This document shows, piece after piece, positions 1-6,756 of a DNA stretch of 25,321 bases. Both the position numbers and the translations under genes were made by a program. How positions within the stretch are numbered: the stretch's first letter is position 1; every line of letters starts with the position of its first letter. This DNA comes from MWFE01 sp964481075. GTDB lineage: Bacteria; Bacteroidota; Bacteroidia; Bacteroidales; Tenuifilaceae. Location of the stretch: positions 1-25,321 of the forward strand of contig CAYZSD010000033.1 in assembly GCA_964481075.1 (NCBI GenBank). The letters are read 5' to 3'. The notes under the pieces are model-generated. The model was not told where the DNA came from. It saw only the letters and a list, made by a program, of their open reading frames with translations, and did not search any database.

Positions 1-471
1 TGGAGTTTTAACCTGCAGATATACTTCCTTAACAGTCGTTTCAATCAAATAGTCGAAATTCGCCGTACCGGCGAGAAGGTTATTCAGGATAGAACCATAT
101 ATGAGGATGCACATATATTTGCTCCCAACCTTCACTCAATGAGTTTAATGTCAACCCGTGATTTTGGCAACTATATCAGCCTATTCACCCTGATGAGTTC
201 GCTCATCCAACCTCCCGACCTGTTGATTTACCTCAGGGCAACTGTTCCCACGCTGGTTAGCCAGATTCAGAAACGAGGTCGCGACTACGAGAAGAGCATA
301 CGAATCGATTACCTCCAGCGCCTAAACGAACGTTACGAGGCCTGGATTGATGGGTACAAGCTAGGTAATATGCTTATTGTTGAGGTCGATAACCTTAACT
401 TTTCCGAGAACCCTGCCGACCTTAGATCCATTATCAACAAAATCGATGCCCTCATTCATGGCCTTTTTTAG
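1..471 (+). CDS. Deoxynucleoside kinase, 3' part
   Basis: The frame is open from the window edge to a TAG at 469-471, so 156 C-terminal residues are visible and the 5' end, with the P-loop, is missing. Members of the family phosphorylate deoxynucleosides with ATP in the salvage pathway, in the cytoplasm. The visible part begins inside the helical core and carries QDRTIYEDAHIFA around residues 34-46, which matches the DRS-type substrate/phosphate-binding region of the dCK/dGK-like family. Further on are the segment LIYLRATVPTL and the Arg-rich lid-like stretch KRGRDYEKSIRIDYLQRLNERYE, where the family contacts ATP phosphates. Which base it prefers cannot be read from this part. The 201 bases that follow, up to the convergent gene, show no convincing gene or hairpin. 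Confidence in the family is high; confidence in exact specificity is low. Confidence 0.85.
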   Translation, partial: WSFNLQIYFLNSRFNQIVEIRRTGEKVIQDRTIYEDAHIFAPNLHSMSLMSTRDFGNYISLFTLMSSLIQPPDLLIYLRATVPTLVSQIQKRGRDYEKSIRIDYLQRLNERYEAWIDGYKLGNMLIVEVDNLNFSENPADLRSIINKIDALIHGLF

Positions 472-672
472 GTCTTTGCACAAGCACCTGTAGGAATAAT
501 TGCTCTTTGCTGGTTAATCATCACGTCAATATCCTCATAGACTTTTGCGTTTCCCTTTTGACAATTAACCTAAGTGTCTGGTTGTCAGGCTTAACATTGG
601 TTATTAAAGGGCAAATTCAAGTAGAAGGAAGAACTTTGTTCAAAAAAGTATGTTTGATTAAGGAGACCGCCT

Positions 673-1848
673 TCAGCTTACTCTTTTCGGTGGCCTCACC
701 TCTTTGTTTGGGTCGAACATGTAACGGAACGTGATGTGGGTTTTGCGAACTTTTGCCCCAATTTGCTCAAGAACCTTGCACATGGCCGGGTTAAAGTCGC
801 CAATCCAGTTTAGCTCAATCTCTTGGTAGGGAAAGTCGCTTCGAAGTGCTAAGTTTGCGAAGCTTTTTATCATTGCACCTTCAACACCTTTCCCTTGATG
901 CTGTGGTACAATACCAAAAATCAATCCAAGCGCCTTTGTACAAACTTTTTTCACTTTCAAAAGGTACAGGAATTGCAACTTTCTCAGTAGGTTCAGACTT
1001 CCATTTAGGTGTTTGACCACCTGATTGATTTCGGGTATCATTATCTGCATGGCAATGGGTTGATCCTGATAGTACCCAAACAGAATCAATCGCTCATCGA
1101 TAACTGGTTTTATACTTTTCATCAGACTCATTGCCTGAGCCTTGCTTATCTTTGAAACGCCCACAAATTTTCCCCAACCAGAGTTAAAGATGGTTGCAAA
1201 ATCTTCAGCAAATTTTGGCAGATTGTCCTTCGAGATGGTACGAAAGGTGTATTCTGGGTTCTGGGTTATCCTTTGTGCTTTCTCCCAGATTATTGGGTCA
1301 ACATGCTCTGCGCTAACTGGCATGTGGTAGGTGAACTGCCGGAAATAAATCTTAAAGCCGTAGCTCTCAAAAAGGTTTATGTAATATGGTGGATTGAAGT
1401 TTACGCAGTAGTTGGGCTCATAGAAACCATCGACCAGAAGCCCCCACCAGCGATCACGTTCACCAAAGTTTATAGGGCCATCCATGGCTTCCATGCCCTT
1501 CGATTTTAGCCATTCCTTGCAGGCATCGAACAGACAAGTTGCTGCTTCGGTGTTGTTGATGCACTCAAAGAAACCCGTGCCTCCAGTTGGTTGTTCCTGG
1601 GTTTTAGCGGCCGGGTAGTTAACGAATGCAGCAACCCTTCCAACGGTTCGACCGGTATTGTCAACAAGAATCCATCGTACCGCCTCGCCATTCCTAAAGT
1701 GTTTATTCTTCTTTGGATTGAATACGCTTTCAACATCTTTATCTAGAGGACGAATCCATTTGGGTTCATTTTGATAGATAAAGGCAGGAAGGTTAATGAA
1801 TTTTCTGCGGGTTGCAATACTTCCAACCTGTATGAGGGTGAATTCCAT
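673..1848 (-). CDS. GNAT-like N-acetyltransferase family protein
   Basis: This 391-residue protein resembles a group of Bacteroidota proteins annotated as GNAT-family or YghO-like. The conserved-looking stretch GPINFGERDRWWGLLVDGF lies in the N-terminal half. Near residue 318, GIVPQHQGKGVEGAMIK fits the acetyl-CoA pyrophosphate-binding loop (Q/R-x-x-G-x-G/A) of GNAT enzymes. The substrate is unknown. I chose ATG 1848 because the protein then starts with MEFTLIQVG. An in-frame TTG at 1911 would add 21 residues of poor quality (Tyr-rich) and overlap the stop of the upstream sensor gene. The gene lies 59 bases downstream of the PAS/GAF gene on the same strand, so the two may be cotranscribed. 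I see no signal peptide or membrane segment. The family call is moderately sure; the function is open. Confidence 0.65.
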   Translation of the reverse strand: MEFTLIQVGSIATRRKFINLPAFIYQNEPKWIRPLDKDVESVFNPKKNKHFRNGEAVRWILVDNTGRTVGRVAAFVNYPAAKTQEQPTGGTGFFECINNTEAATCLFDACKEWLKSKGMEAMDGPINFGERDRWWGLLVDGFYEPNYCVNFNPPYYINLFESYGFKIYFRQFTYHMPVSAEHVDPIIWEKAQRITQNPEYTFRTISKDNLPKFAEDFATIFNSGWGKFVGVSKISKAQAMSLMKSIKPVIDERLILFGYYQDQPIAMQIMIPEINQVVKHLNGSLNLLRKLQFLYLLKVKKVCTKALGLIFGIVPQHQGKGVEGAMIKSFANLALRSDFPYQEIELNWIGDFNPAMCKVLEQIGAKVRKTHITFRYMFDPNKEVRPPKRVS

Positions 1849-1907
1849 GTTTGGTTTAGGTTTATGTGTAACACCCCAAAGGTAATAATAATAGGGTAAA
1901 CAAAAAC

Positions 1908-4406
1908 TCAATCCTCTGGTTGTAGGGCAATCCCCGAGAAGCTTGTGATTTCACTACCCTCAACAAGGGGGCGTATGTAAAAGACCATGGGTTTAAGATG
2001 ATTTTCGGCTGTTTGTACCTCAAGTCGAATTGGCTCCAAATCTATGGCTTCAAGAACCTTGTCTCGCATATTCTTCATCTTAATAATCTCTCGAAGAGGG
2101 AAAAGATGCCATATGTGCTCACCTGCCTCTACCTGTTCTTTTGAGATACCAAAGAAAAAACAACCAGTTTGGTTTAGGAAAATGATGCGTCCTGTAAGAG
2201 AGACTTCAAAAATAATCTGGGGAAGTTTATCAGTTAGCTCTCTAACCCTTTCCTCGTTCAGTTGGTGCTGCTTCTTTATTGCTTCCCTTTCGTAGTAAAA
2301 AGAAATAAGGTTCGATATTGTTTTTAGAAGTTCTATTTCCGATCTTTCCCATGCCCTTTCGTAGGTACACTCATCAAAACCAATATACCCAAAGCTACGT
2401 CCTGCAATTTGTAACGGGAAAATAATGAACGACTTGATTTCCTGAGCAATCATCATATCGGCAAATCCCGGGGGGAGGTCTTCGCTAAGATTTCTTGAGG
2501 TCATATAATCTGTATCCCTCGACCAATCAGTAATAATATCTAAAGGTACATCTTGAAGTTTATCAATCTGTGGCTCAATACCCTCATTGCACCACTCAAA
2601 TGTGTTGACAGTGATTCCCTTGCCTTGGTTGTTTTCGAAGATGTAAACCCTGCTTGCTTTGGTGAATCGTCCAATAACCTTAATTACTTCGTTGATTGTA
2701 GTGCTGAAATTTTTGTTACTATTGAGAAGGTATGAAATTTCAGAGAGTATCTCGTGTTGGCGTAGGTTTTTTGTAAGATGCTCCTGGCTTTGCCGAAGTT
2801 GTATCTCATTCCTCTTTTGTCGTGAAATATCTGTAATAGTACCAGTTACTCTTATTTTTTTCCCCCTTTCGTTTCTAATCATACGGTTTTTTGAAAGTAT
2901 CCAGATATACGATCCATCCTTCCTCTGGGTTCTTAATTCTGTCTCAAGCGTTTCACCGGAAACAAAGAAAGCATTCAGTTGTTGAGAAACCCTGTCAGTG
3001 TCTTCGGGGTGAATTATCGACTTTAAGAACTCTTCGGTAGGCTCAACTTCCCCAGGTAGGTAGCCAAATAGTTTGAAGGTCATTGGAGAGAAATACTGCA
3101 CGTTGGTTAAAAAATCATAGTCCCATATACCAACATTACCAGCCGAGAGGGCAAGCTTTAACCGTTCTTCGCTTTTCTCGATTTTTATATTATTGTGCCT
3201 ACTTTCGGTTACATCTTTCACTGTAACGGCTATTCGATGTCCGTTTTGCGTGTGAATAATTGACAATGAGACGCTGAAAACCAGAAGACTTTCGTCGGAA
3301 TACGAAACCTTTACCTCATGGCATTTATGTTCTATTGGGTTTTTCCCATTACGGATAATACTTGATACTAATTCCTTTAATTCTTCCAAAAGCGATTGGC
3401 CATTCAACTTGGTATCGTCAACAGGTGAGCATAGTATGTCAATAGCTTTACCTATTGCAGCATCTCTTTTTATCTGCAAAATCACCTCCATCGATTGGTT
3501 CCAGTCAACAACAACACCTCGTTCATCTAGCAGAATTACACCTTCTTTGGTACACTTAATAAATCCAGTTAGTGTTTGCTGAAGGGAGTCCTTTTCCATC
3601 TCAACAGTCTTATATTCATCAATACAGGTATGAACCCCAACTATCCTGGTTGGAGTTCCTGCCTTGCTCCACTCAATTACTTGATTCTGATTTCTCATCC
3701 ACAAGTAATTTCCTTCCCTGTTCTTGATTCGATACTCCCAGATAAAAGACGGTTCTTGAATACTCTTAGTATATAGCATATTTTGGCTGAAATCAGCCAA
3801 AGAATCGGGGTGTAGTGTTGTTTTCCAGAACGATAATGTAAGTTCGGATTCAAATGAGTTATAGCCAAGAGCTCTCGTGTATCCACTACTAAAATAAGCT
3901 TGGTTTTTATGGGGATGATAATCCCAGAAGGCAAGATCGATATTTTTTAGGGCAAGTAGTTCCAGCTCATTCACCGAATCGTTTCTTTCGTCATCAACAT
4001 TCTCAACAGGAATTAATGATACAAAAAAGGCTGTTTTACCATTCCATAAGCAACGCCTTACGTTTGGGGTAACCCAAATCGACTTGCCATTCTTCTGCTT
4101 TACTTTGCATCGCTCAACATCCTGATGGTTTTTTTTCTGGCTACCAAACAAAGCGACAAAATTCTGACGTTGGCCAGGGGTTTCAAACTCAAAAATATCG
4201 GTTATCAAGAGCTCTTTAAGGCTTTTTGGGGAGTAACCAAAAACCTTAACAGCAGAAATGTTGGAGTGCACAATCGATAGTTTTGAAACAACCAGTACTG
4301 GCTTGCTTGTGGTATCGAAAATGCTCTTTACAAGAAAATCAAGCATTCTCGAATTGCTGTCGATTAGCTGTGAAATTTCTTGGCTTGTAACAACTTTTTG
4401 CTCCAT
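1908..4406 (-). CDS. Multi-PAS/GAF sensory protein without an output domain
   Basis: This is an 832-residue protein made almost wholly of sensory modules. PAS-like segments lie at about 22-140, 153-265 (with FWDYHPHKNQAYFS), 275-405 and 415-532 (with GIWDYDFLTNVQYFSP, then the PAC-like ELRTQRKDGSYIWILSKNR). A GAF domain follows at about 550-708 (RVYIFENN, FEWCNEGI, the GYIGFDE region), and a last PAS at about 720-830. The protein ends at ALQPED right after this PAS. I see no H-box, HATPase N/G boxes, GGDEF, EAL or HTH, unlike the usual hybrid kinases with this architecture. No signal peptide or membrane helix is evident, so it is probably cytoplasmic. ATG 4406 is preferred over an in-frame TTG at 4469, which adds 21 residues not typical of the family. 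It is divergent from the XRE gene at 4552. Ligand and partner are unknown. Confidence 0.8.
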   Translation of the reverse strand: MEQKVVTSQEISQLIDSNSRMLDFLVKSIFDTTSKPVLVVSKLSIVHSNISAVKVFGYSPKSLKELLITDIFEFETPGQRQNFVALFGSQKKNHQDVERCKVKQKNGKSIWVTPNVRRCLWNGKTAFFVSLIPVENVDDERNDSVNELELLALKNIDLAFWDYHPHKNQAYFSSGYTRALGYNSFESELTLSFWKTTLHPDSLADFSQNMLYTKSIQEPSFIWEYRIKNREGNYLWMRNQNQVIEWSKAGTPTRIVGVHTCIDEYKTVEMEKDSLQQTLTGFIKCTKEGVILLDERGVVVDWNQSMEVILQIKRDAAIGKAIDILCSPVDDTKLNGQSLLEELKELVSSIIRNGKNPIEHKCHEVKVSYSDESLLVFSVSLSIIHTQNGHRIAVTVKDVTESRHNNIKIEKSEERLKLALSAGNVGIWDYDFLTNVQYFSPMTFKLFGYLPGEVEPTEEFLKSIIHPEDTDRVSQQLNAFFVSGETLETELRTQRKDGSYIWILSKNRMIRNERGKKIRVTGTITDISRQKRNEIQLRQSQEHLTKNLRQHEILSEISYLLNSNKNFSTTINEVIKVIGRFTKASRVYIFENNQGKGITVNTFEWCNEGIEPQIDKLQDVPLDIITDWSRDTDYMTSRNLSEDLPPGFADMMIAQEIKSFIIFPLQIAGRSFGYIGFDECTYERAWERSEIELLKTISNLISFYYEREAIKKQHQLNEERVRELTDKLPQIIFEVSLTGRIIFLNQTGCFFFGISKEQVEAGEHIWHLFPLREIIKMKNMRDKVLEAIDLEPIRLEVQTAENHLKPMVFYIRPLVEGSEITSFSGIALQPED

Positions 4407-4496
4407 TACTTGTAAAATCCTTCGATAATTTTGGTGCGAATTTAGCTTAATTATCAAGTAACTGTTCAATAAATAGATAATTAATTAATAAATGAG

Positions 4497-4504
4497 TATT
4501 TTTG
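4497..4504 (+). promoter_or_regulatory. Putative -7 box (TAnnTTTG) of the XRE gene
   Basis: The sequence TATTTTTG matches the Bacteroidota -7 consensus TAnnTTTG exactly. The predicted transcription start would be near 4510, about 40 bases ahead of the ATG at 4552 and just ahead of the inverted repeat at 4515-4537. I could not find a good TTTG -33 element at the right spacing, so this rests on the -7 box alone. Confidence 0.5.
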
Positions 4505-4514
4505 TGGCCAAGTG

Positions 4515-4537
4515 TCACTCACATCTTTTGTGAGTGA
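4515..4537. promoter_or_regulatory. 9-bp inverted repeat, putative operator of the XRE regulator
   Basis: TCACTCACA at 4515-4523 and TGTGAGTGA at 4529-4537 are exact reverse complements separated by the 5 bases TCTTT. The repeat lies between the predicted transcription start and the ATG at 4552, where bound protein would block transcription of the XRE gene. Symmetric 8-10 bp half-sites are typical of dimeric XRE/Cro/C1-type repressors, so autoregulation is a reasonable inference. The hairpin could also act in RNA, but no T-tract follows, so it is not a terminator. Confidence 0.55.
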
Positions 4538-4551
4538 AAAACGAGCATTTT

Positions 4552-4914
4552 ATGACGGAGAATGAGAGGCTTAAGAAGATTAGAAAGACGCTTGGATTAA
4601 GCCAGCGTGTTTTCAGTGAGGCAATTGGCATAAAGCAGGGCTCCTATTCCGATGTTGAAAGGGGAAAGTCGGGGGTGAGTGCTTTAATAATAAAGGGTTT
4701 GATGACCAAGTATCGTATTGATCCCCTTTGGCTTTGCGAGGGCAAAGGGAGTATGTTTATCAAAGAAAATGTATCAACCAATAAATCGAATAGGGGCAAA
4801 GGGGTTGAAAGTTCTATTTCAAGTGTTGAAGGCGCAACTCTAATCAACAAGTTGGAAAACCAACAGTTAGCCATTGAAGGCTTAAAAGGATTAGTTGAGT
4901 TGGTTTGCGATTAG
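4552..4914 (+). CDS. XRE-family helix-turn-helix transcriptional regulator
   Basis: This is a 120-residue protein with an N-terminal HTH of the Cro/C1 (XRE) type. RLKKIRKTLGLSQRVFSEAIGI holds helices 1-2, KQGSYSDVERGKS the recognition helix, and IIKGLMTKYRIDPLWLCEGKGSMF the helices 4-5 and the G-x-G-x-MF ending common in small Bacteroidota XRE regulators. A Ser/Asn-rich linker leads to a short C-terminal amphipathic helix (LINKLENQQLAIEGLKGL) that may serve for dimerisation. I chose ATG 4552. A GTG at 4534 is in frame but sits inside the right arm of the inverted repeat. Its divergent neighbour is the PAS/GAF gene, which starts 145 bases away. It converges with ispD, whose stop is 10 bases downstream. 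Its target, apart from a probable own operator, is unknown. Confidence 0.85.
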   Translation: MTENERLKKIRKTLGLSQRVFSEAIGIKQGSYSDVERGKSGVSALIIKGLMTKYRIDPLWLCEGKGSMFIKENVSTNKSNRGKGVESSISSVEGATLINKLENQQLAIEGLKGLVELVCD

Positions 4915-4924
4915 TGAACGATTT

Positions 4925-5611
4925 TTAGAAACTTTTTTTCTTCCCTTCAAGAATTGAAGCTGCAATTGTTAAGTCAACAGGGGTTGTAATCTTAATATTC
5001 TCTTTAAAACCCTCAACCAAAAAAATTTTTTCACCAAAAGTTTGAGCCAAGGAGGCGTCATCGGTAAAATCGTCGGTTTGTGCTTTGCTATAGTACGATT
5101 TAATAATCGATACACGAAAGACCTGAGGGGTTTGAATTAGCCACACTGTGTTTCTATCTAAAGAGTTGTTTTCGTTAAATGCCCCAATCCTTACCGATTC
5201 AGATGGTTTAACAGCAGGAATTGCATTGCCTTTATCATTTGCCACCTTAAAGCATTCCTCGATAAGTTCGGTAGAAACCAACGGGCGAACACCATCGTGA
5301 ATAGCCACATACCCTTCATCATCAATCACATTTAGTCCATTTTTCACGGAGTGAAAGCGGGTTGAACCGCCCTCGACAACTGTATGAGGAATCTGAAAGG
5401 AGAACTCCTTGCATAGGTTTTTCCATCTTGGAGTCTCGCTATCTGGGAGTACAAGTATGATTTCACATTTGTTAGGCGTTTTACTAAAAGCACCTATCGT
5501 GTGCATAAGGATAGGTATTCCGTCCAAAAGCATGAACTGTTTAGGTGTTTCTGTGCCCATACGAACACCAGAACCACCAGCAACAATCAGGGCAAAACGA
5601 CTTAAGGACAT
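4925..5611 (-). CDS. ispD: 2-C-methyl-D-erythritol 4-phosphate cytidylyltransferase
   Basis: IspD joins CTP and MEP to form CDP-ME in the non-mevalonate isoprenoid pathway, in the cytoplasm. The 228-residue length is normal. The N-terminal CTP-binding loop ALIVAGGSGVRMGTETPKQF carries the expected Arg17 and Lys24. IHDGVRPLVS holds the metal/nucleotide-binding Asp region, and TDDASLAQ and the C-terminal KITTPVDLTIA fit the MEP-binding and dimer-arm parts of the family. The ATG overlaps the TAA of lspA by one base (TAATG), which suggests translational coupling. No terminator is evident in the 10 bases to the convergent XRE gene. The call is secure. Confidence 0.96.
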   Translation of the reverse strand: MSLSRFALIVAGGSGVRMGTETPKQFMLLDGIPILMHTIGAFSKTPNKCEIILVLPDSETPRWKNLCKEFSFQIPHTVVEGGSTRFHSVKNGLNVIDDEGYVAIHDGVRPLVSTELIEECFKVANDKGNAIPAVKPSESVRIGAFNENNSLDRNTVWLIQTPQVFRVSIIKSYYSKAQTDDFTDDASLAQTFGEKIFLVEGFKENIKITTPVDLTIAASILEGKKKSF

Positions 5612-6228
5612 TATTTATCGTCAAGGGTTTCGAATATAAACTTACGCTGGAAAAGCAGAAGGTAGAACACACCAACGGTTATTGCCGAGTCGGCAATATT
5701 AAAAACTGGCCTGAAGAAGACGAACGATTGTCCTCCAAGCCAGGGTACCCACTGAGGCCATGTAGTTCTAATAACTGGGAAGTAAAACATATCAACTACC
5801 CTTCCGTGAAGGAAGCTGGCGTAGCCTCCATCCTTGGGAAGAAAGGTTGCAGGTTCGTAGAACGACTCATTAAAGAGAAGGCCATAGAATGCGCTATCAA
5901 TAATATTCCCAATGGCCCCTGCAAGGACAAGTGAAATTCCCAAAACCACACCTGCTGGGGTTTGCTTACGGATTAGCCAGAAGAGGTACACCCCAATAAG
6001 GGTAATTGCAACAATTCGAAAAAGGCTAAGGGCTAGCTTCCCGTACTCTCCCCAAAACTCCATACCAAAAGCCATGCCTGGGTTTTCGGTGAAGTGAATG
6101 ATGAACCAACTTCCGATAATATGATGCTGCTGGCCAAGCACCATGTTAGTTTTTATCCAGAACTTAAGTATTTGATCAACAATAACTATAATAGAAATAA
6201 GAAGGATGGTCTTGTTTCGAAGAGACAT
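5611..6228 (-). CDS. lspA: Lipoprotein signal peptidase (signal peptidase II)
   Basis: LspA is an inner-membrane aspartyl protease that removes the signal peptide from diacylglyceryl-modified prolipoproteins. The 205-residue protein shows about four hydrophobic segments, starting at residues 7-20, which hold VDQILKFWIK. The conserved N-x-G-x-AFG region is NPGMAFG at 49-55. GNIIDSAFYG at 107-116 precedes the predicted catalytic Asp146 in GRVVDMF and Asp180 in FNIADSAI. About 34 residues separate the two Asp, against about 19 in the Pseudomonas enzyme. The insert is rich in Trp and Pro, and longer LspA proteins are common in Bacteroidota. The gene is first of a pair with ispD and follows the ileS/DksA-like terminator. 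No TAnnTTTG box is clear in its 40-base leader. Confidence 0.95.
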   Translation of the reverse strand: MSLRNKTILLISIIVIVDQILKFWIKTNMVLGQQHHIIGSWFIIHFTENPGMAFGMEFWGEYGKLALSLFRIVAITLIGVYLFWLIRKQTPAGVVLGISLVLAGAIGNIIDSAFYGLLFNESFYEPATFLPKDGGYASFLHGRVVDMFYFPVIRTTWPQWVPWLGGQSFVFFRPVFNIADSAITVGVFYLLLFQRKFIFETLDDK

Positions 6229-6267
6229 AATTGACTGTTTTTATTAGATTTTTAAAAATGCTATACC

Positions 6268-6296
6268 AAAAAAATGGGTGGCTTAGCTAAGCCACC
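6268..6296 (-). terminator. Rho-independent terminator behind the ileS/DksA-like unit
   Basis: Bases 6277-6296 form a perfect 20-base palindrome, GGTGGCTTAGCTAAGCCACC. Read on the minus strand it is followed by CCATTTTTTT, with seven T at 6268-6274. It lies 33 bases past the stop of the DksA-like gene and ahead of lspA. This would separate the two transcription units. Because the palindrome has no central loop, the RNA hairpin would open about four central bases. Confidence 0.8.
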
Positions 6297-6328
6297 TGTT
6301 TTCAATGCTTTAGTTGAGTCTTTTTTAT

Positions 6329-6706
6329 CTAGCGTTGACTGCTTTTAGCTTCAAAGCTAAGAGTAGCATGAGGAACAGCCCTAAGCCTTTCTTTGGCAAT
6401 GAGTTTTCCGGTTTCACGACAAACCCCATAGGTTTTGTTTTCAATCCTAACCAAAGCAGCTTCAAGATGCTGAATAAATTTCATCTGCCGTTGGGCAAGT
6501 TTTCCTGCTTCTTCCTTCGAAAGGGTCGCTGCCCCCTCTTCAAGAACCTTGAAGGTAGGTGAAGTATCCTGAGTGTCGTTGCTCTCGCTCATGGTAATGG
6601 CACTCTTCAATATCTCATAATCATTGCGTGCCTTTTCGAGTTTTTTCAGAATTATGTCCTTGAATTCTGTCAACTCTTCATCGGTGTATCTATTCTTCTC
6701 GGCCAT
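6329..6706 (-). CDS. DksA/TraR-like protein lacking the zinc cysteines
   Basis: This 125-residue protein matches the DksA/TraR family found in Bacteroidota. DksA binds in the RNA polymerase secondary channel and adjusts promoter activity, with ppGpp in many species. Two long charged helices (about 8-40 and 55-92) can form the coiled coil. At the turn, DTQDTS at 44-49 resembles the DxxDxA tip motif that contacts polymerase. The C-terminal zinc-finger region reads YGVCRETGKLIAKERLRAVPHATL, with only Cys96 left of the usual four cysteines, so zinc binding as in E. coli is unlikely. This degenerate form is common in the phylum. The gene follows ileS by 50 bases on the same strand and ends at a strong terminator. 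I did not assign the dksA symbol because orthology is uncertain. Confidence 0.85.
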   Translation of the reverse strand: MAEKNRYTDEELTEFKDIILKKLEKARNDYEILKSAITMSESNDTQDTSPTFKVLEEGAATLSKEEAGKLAQRQMKFIQHLEAALVRIENKTYGVCRETGKLIAKERLRAVPHATLSFEAKSSQR

Positions 6707-6756
6707 GGCTAAAAAAATTTTTCTAAATATATAAATAAAACTTCGAATAGCAAATT

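Noticed and set aside
507..734. 75-codon plus-strand frame after the kinase gene
   Set aside because: It runs into the antisense of the GNAT-like gene and has no recognisable domain or clear promoter.
1849..1911. TTG start of the GNAT-like gene at 1911
   Set aside because: The added residues are a Tyr-rich stretch, and the ATG at 1848 begins the conserved-looking protein.
4407..4469. TTG start of the PAS/GAF gene at 4469
   Set aside because: It adds 21 residues without family features. ATG at 4406 gives a normal start.
4534..4551. GTG start of the XRE gene at 4534
   Set aside because: It lies in the right arm of the inverted repeat. ATG 4552 leaves a complete HTH and a sensible leader.
5545..5934. 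129-codon plus-strand frame antisense to lspA and ispD
   Set aside because: Both minus-strand genes are secure, and the antisense product has no domain.
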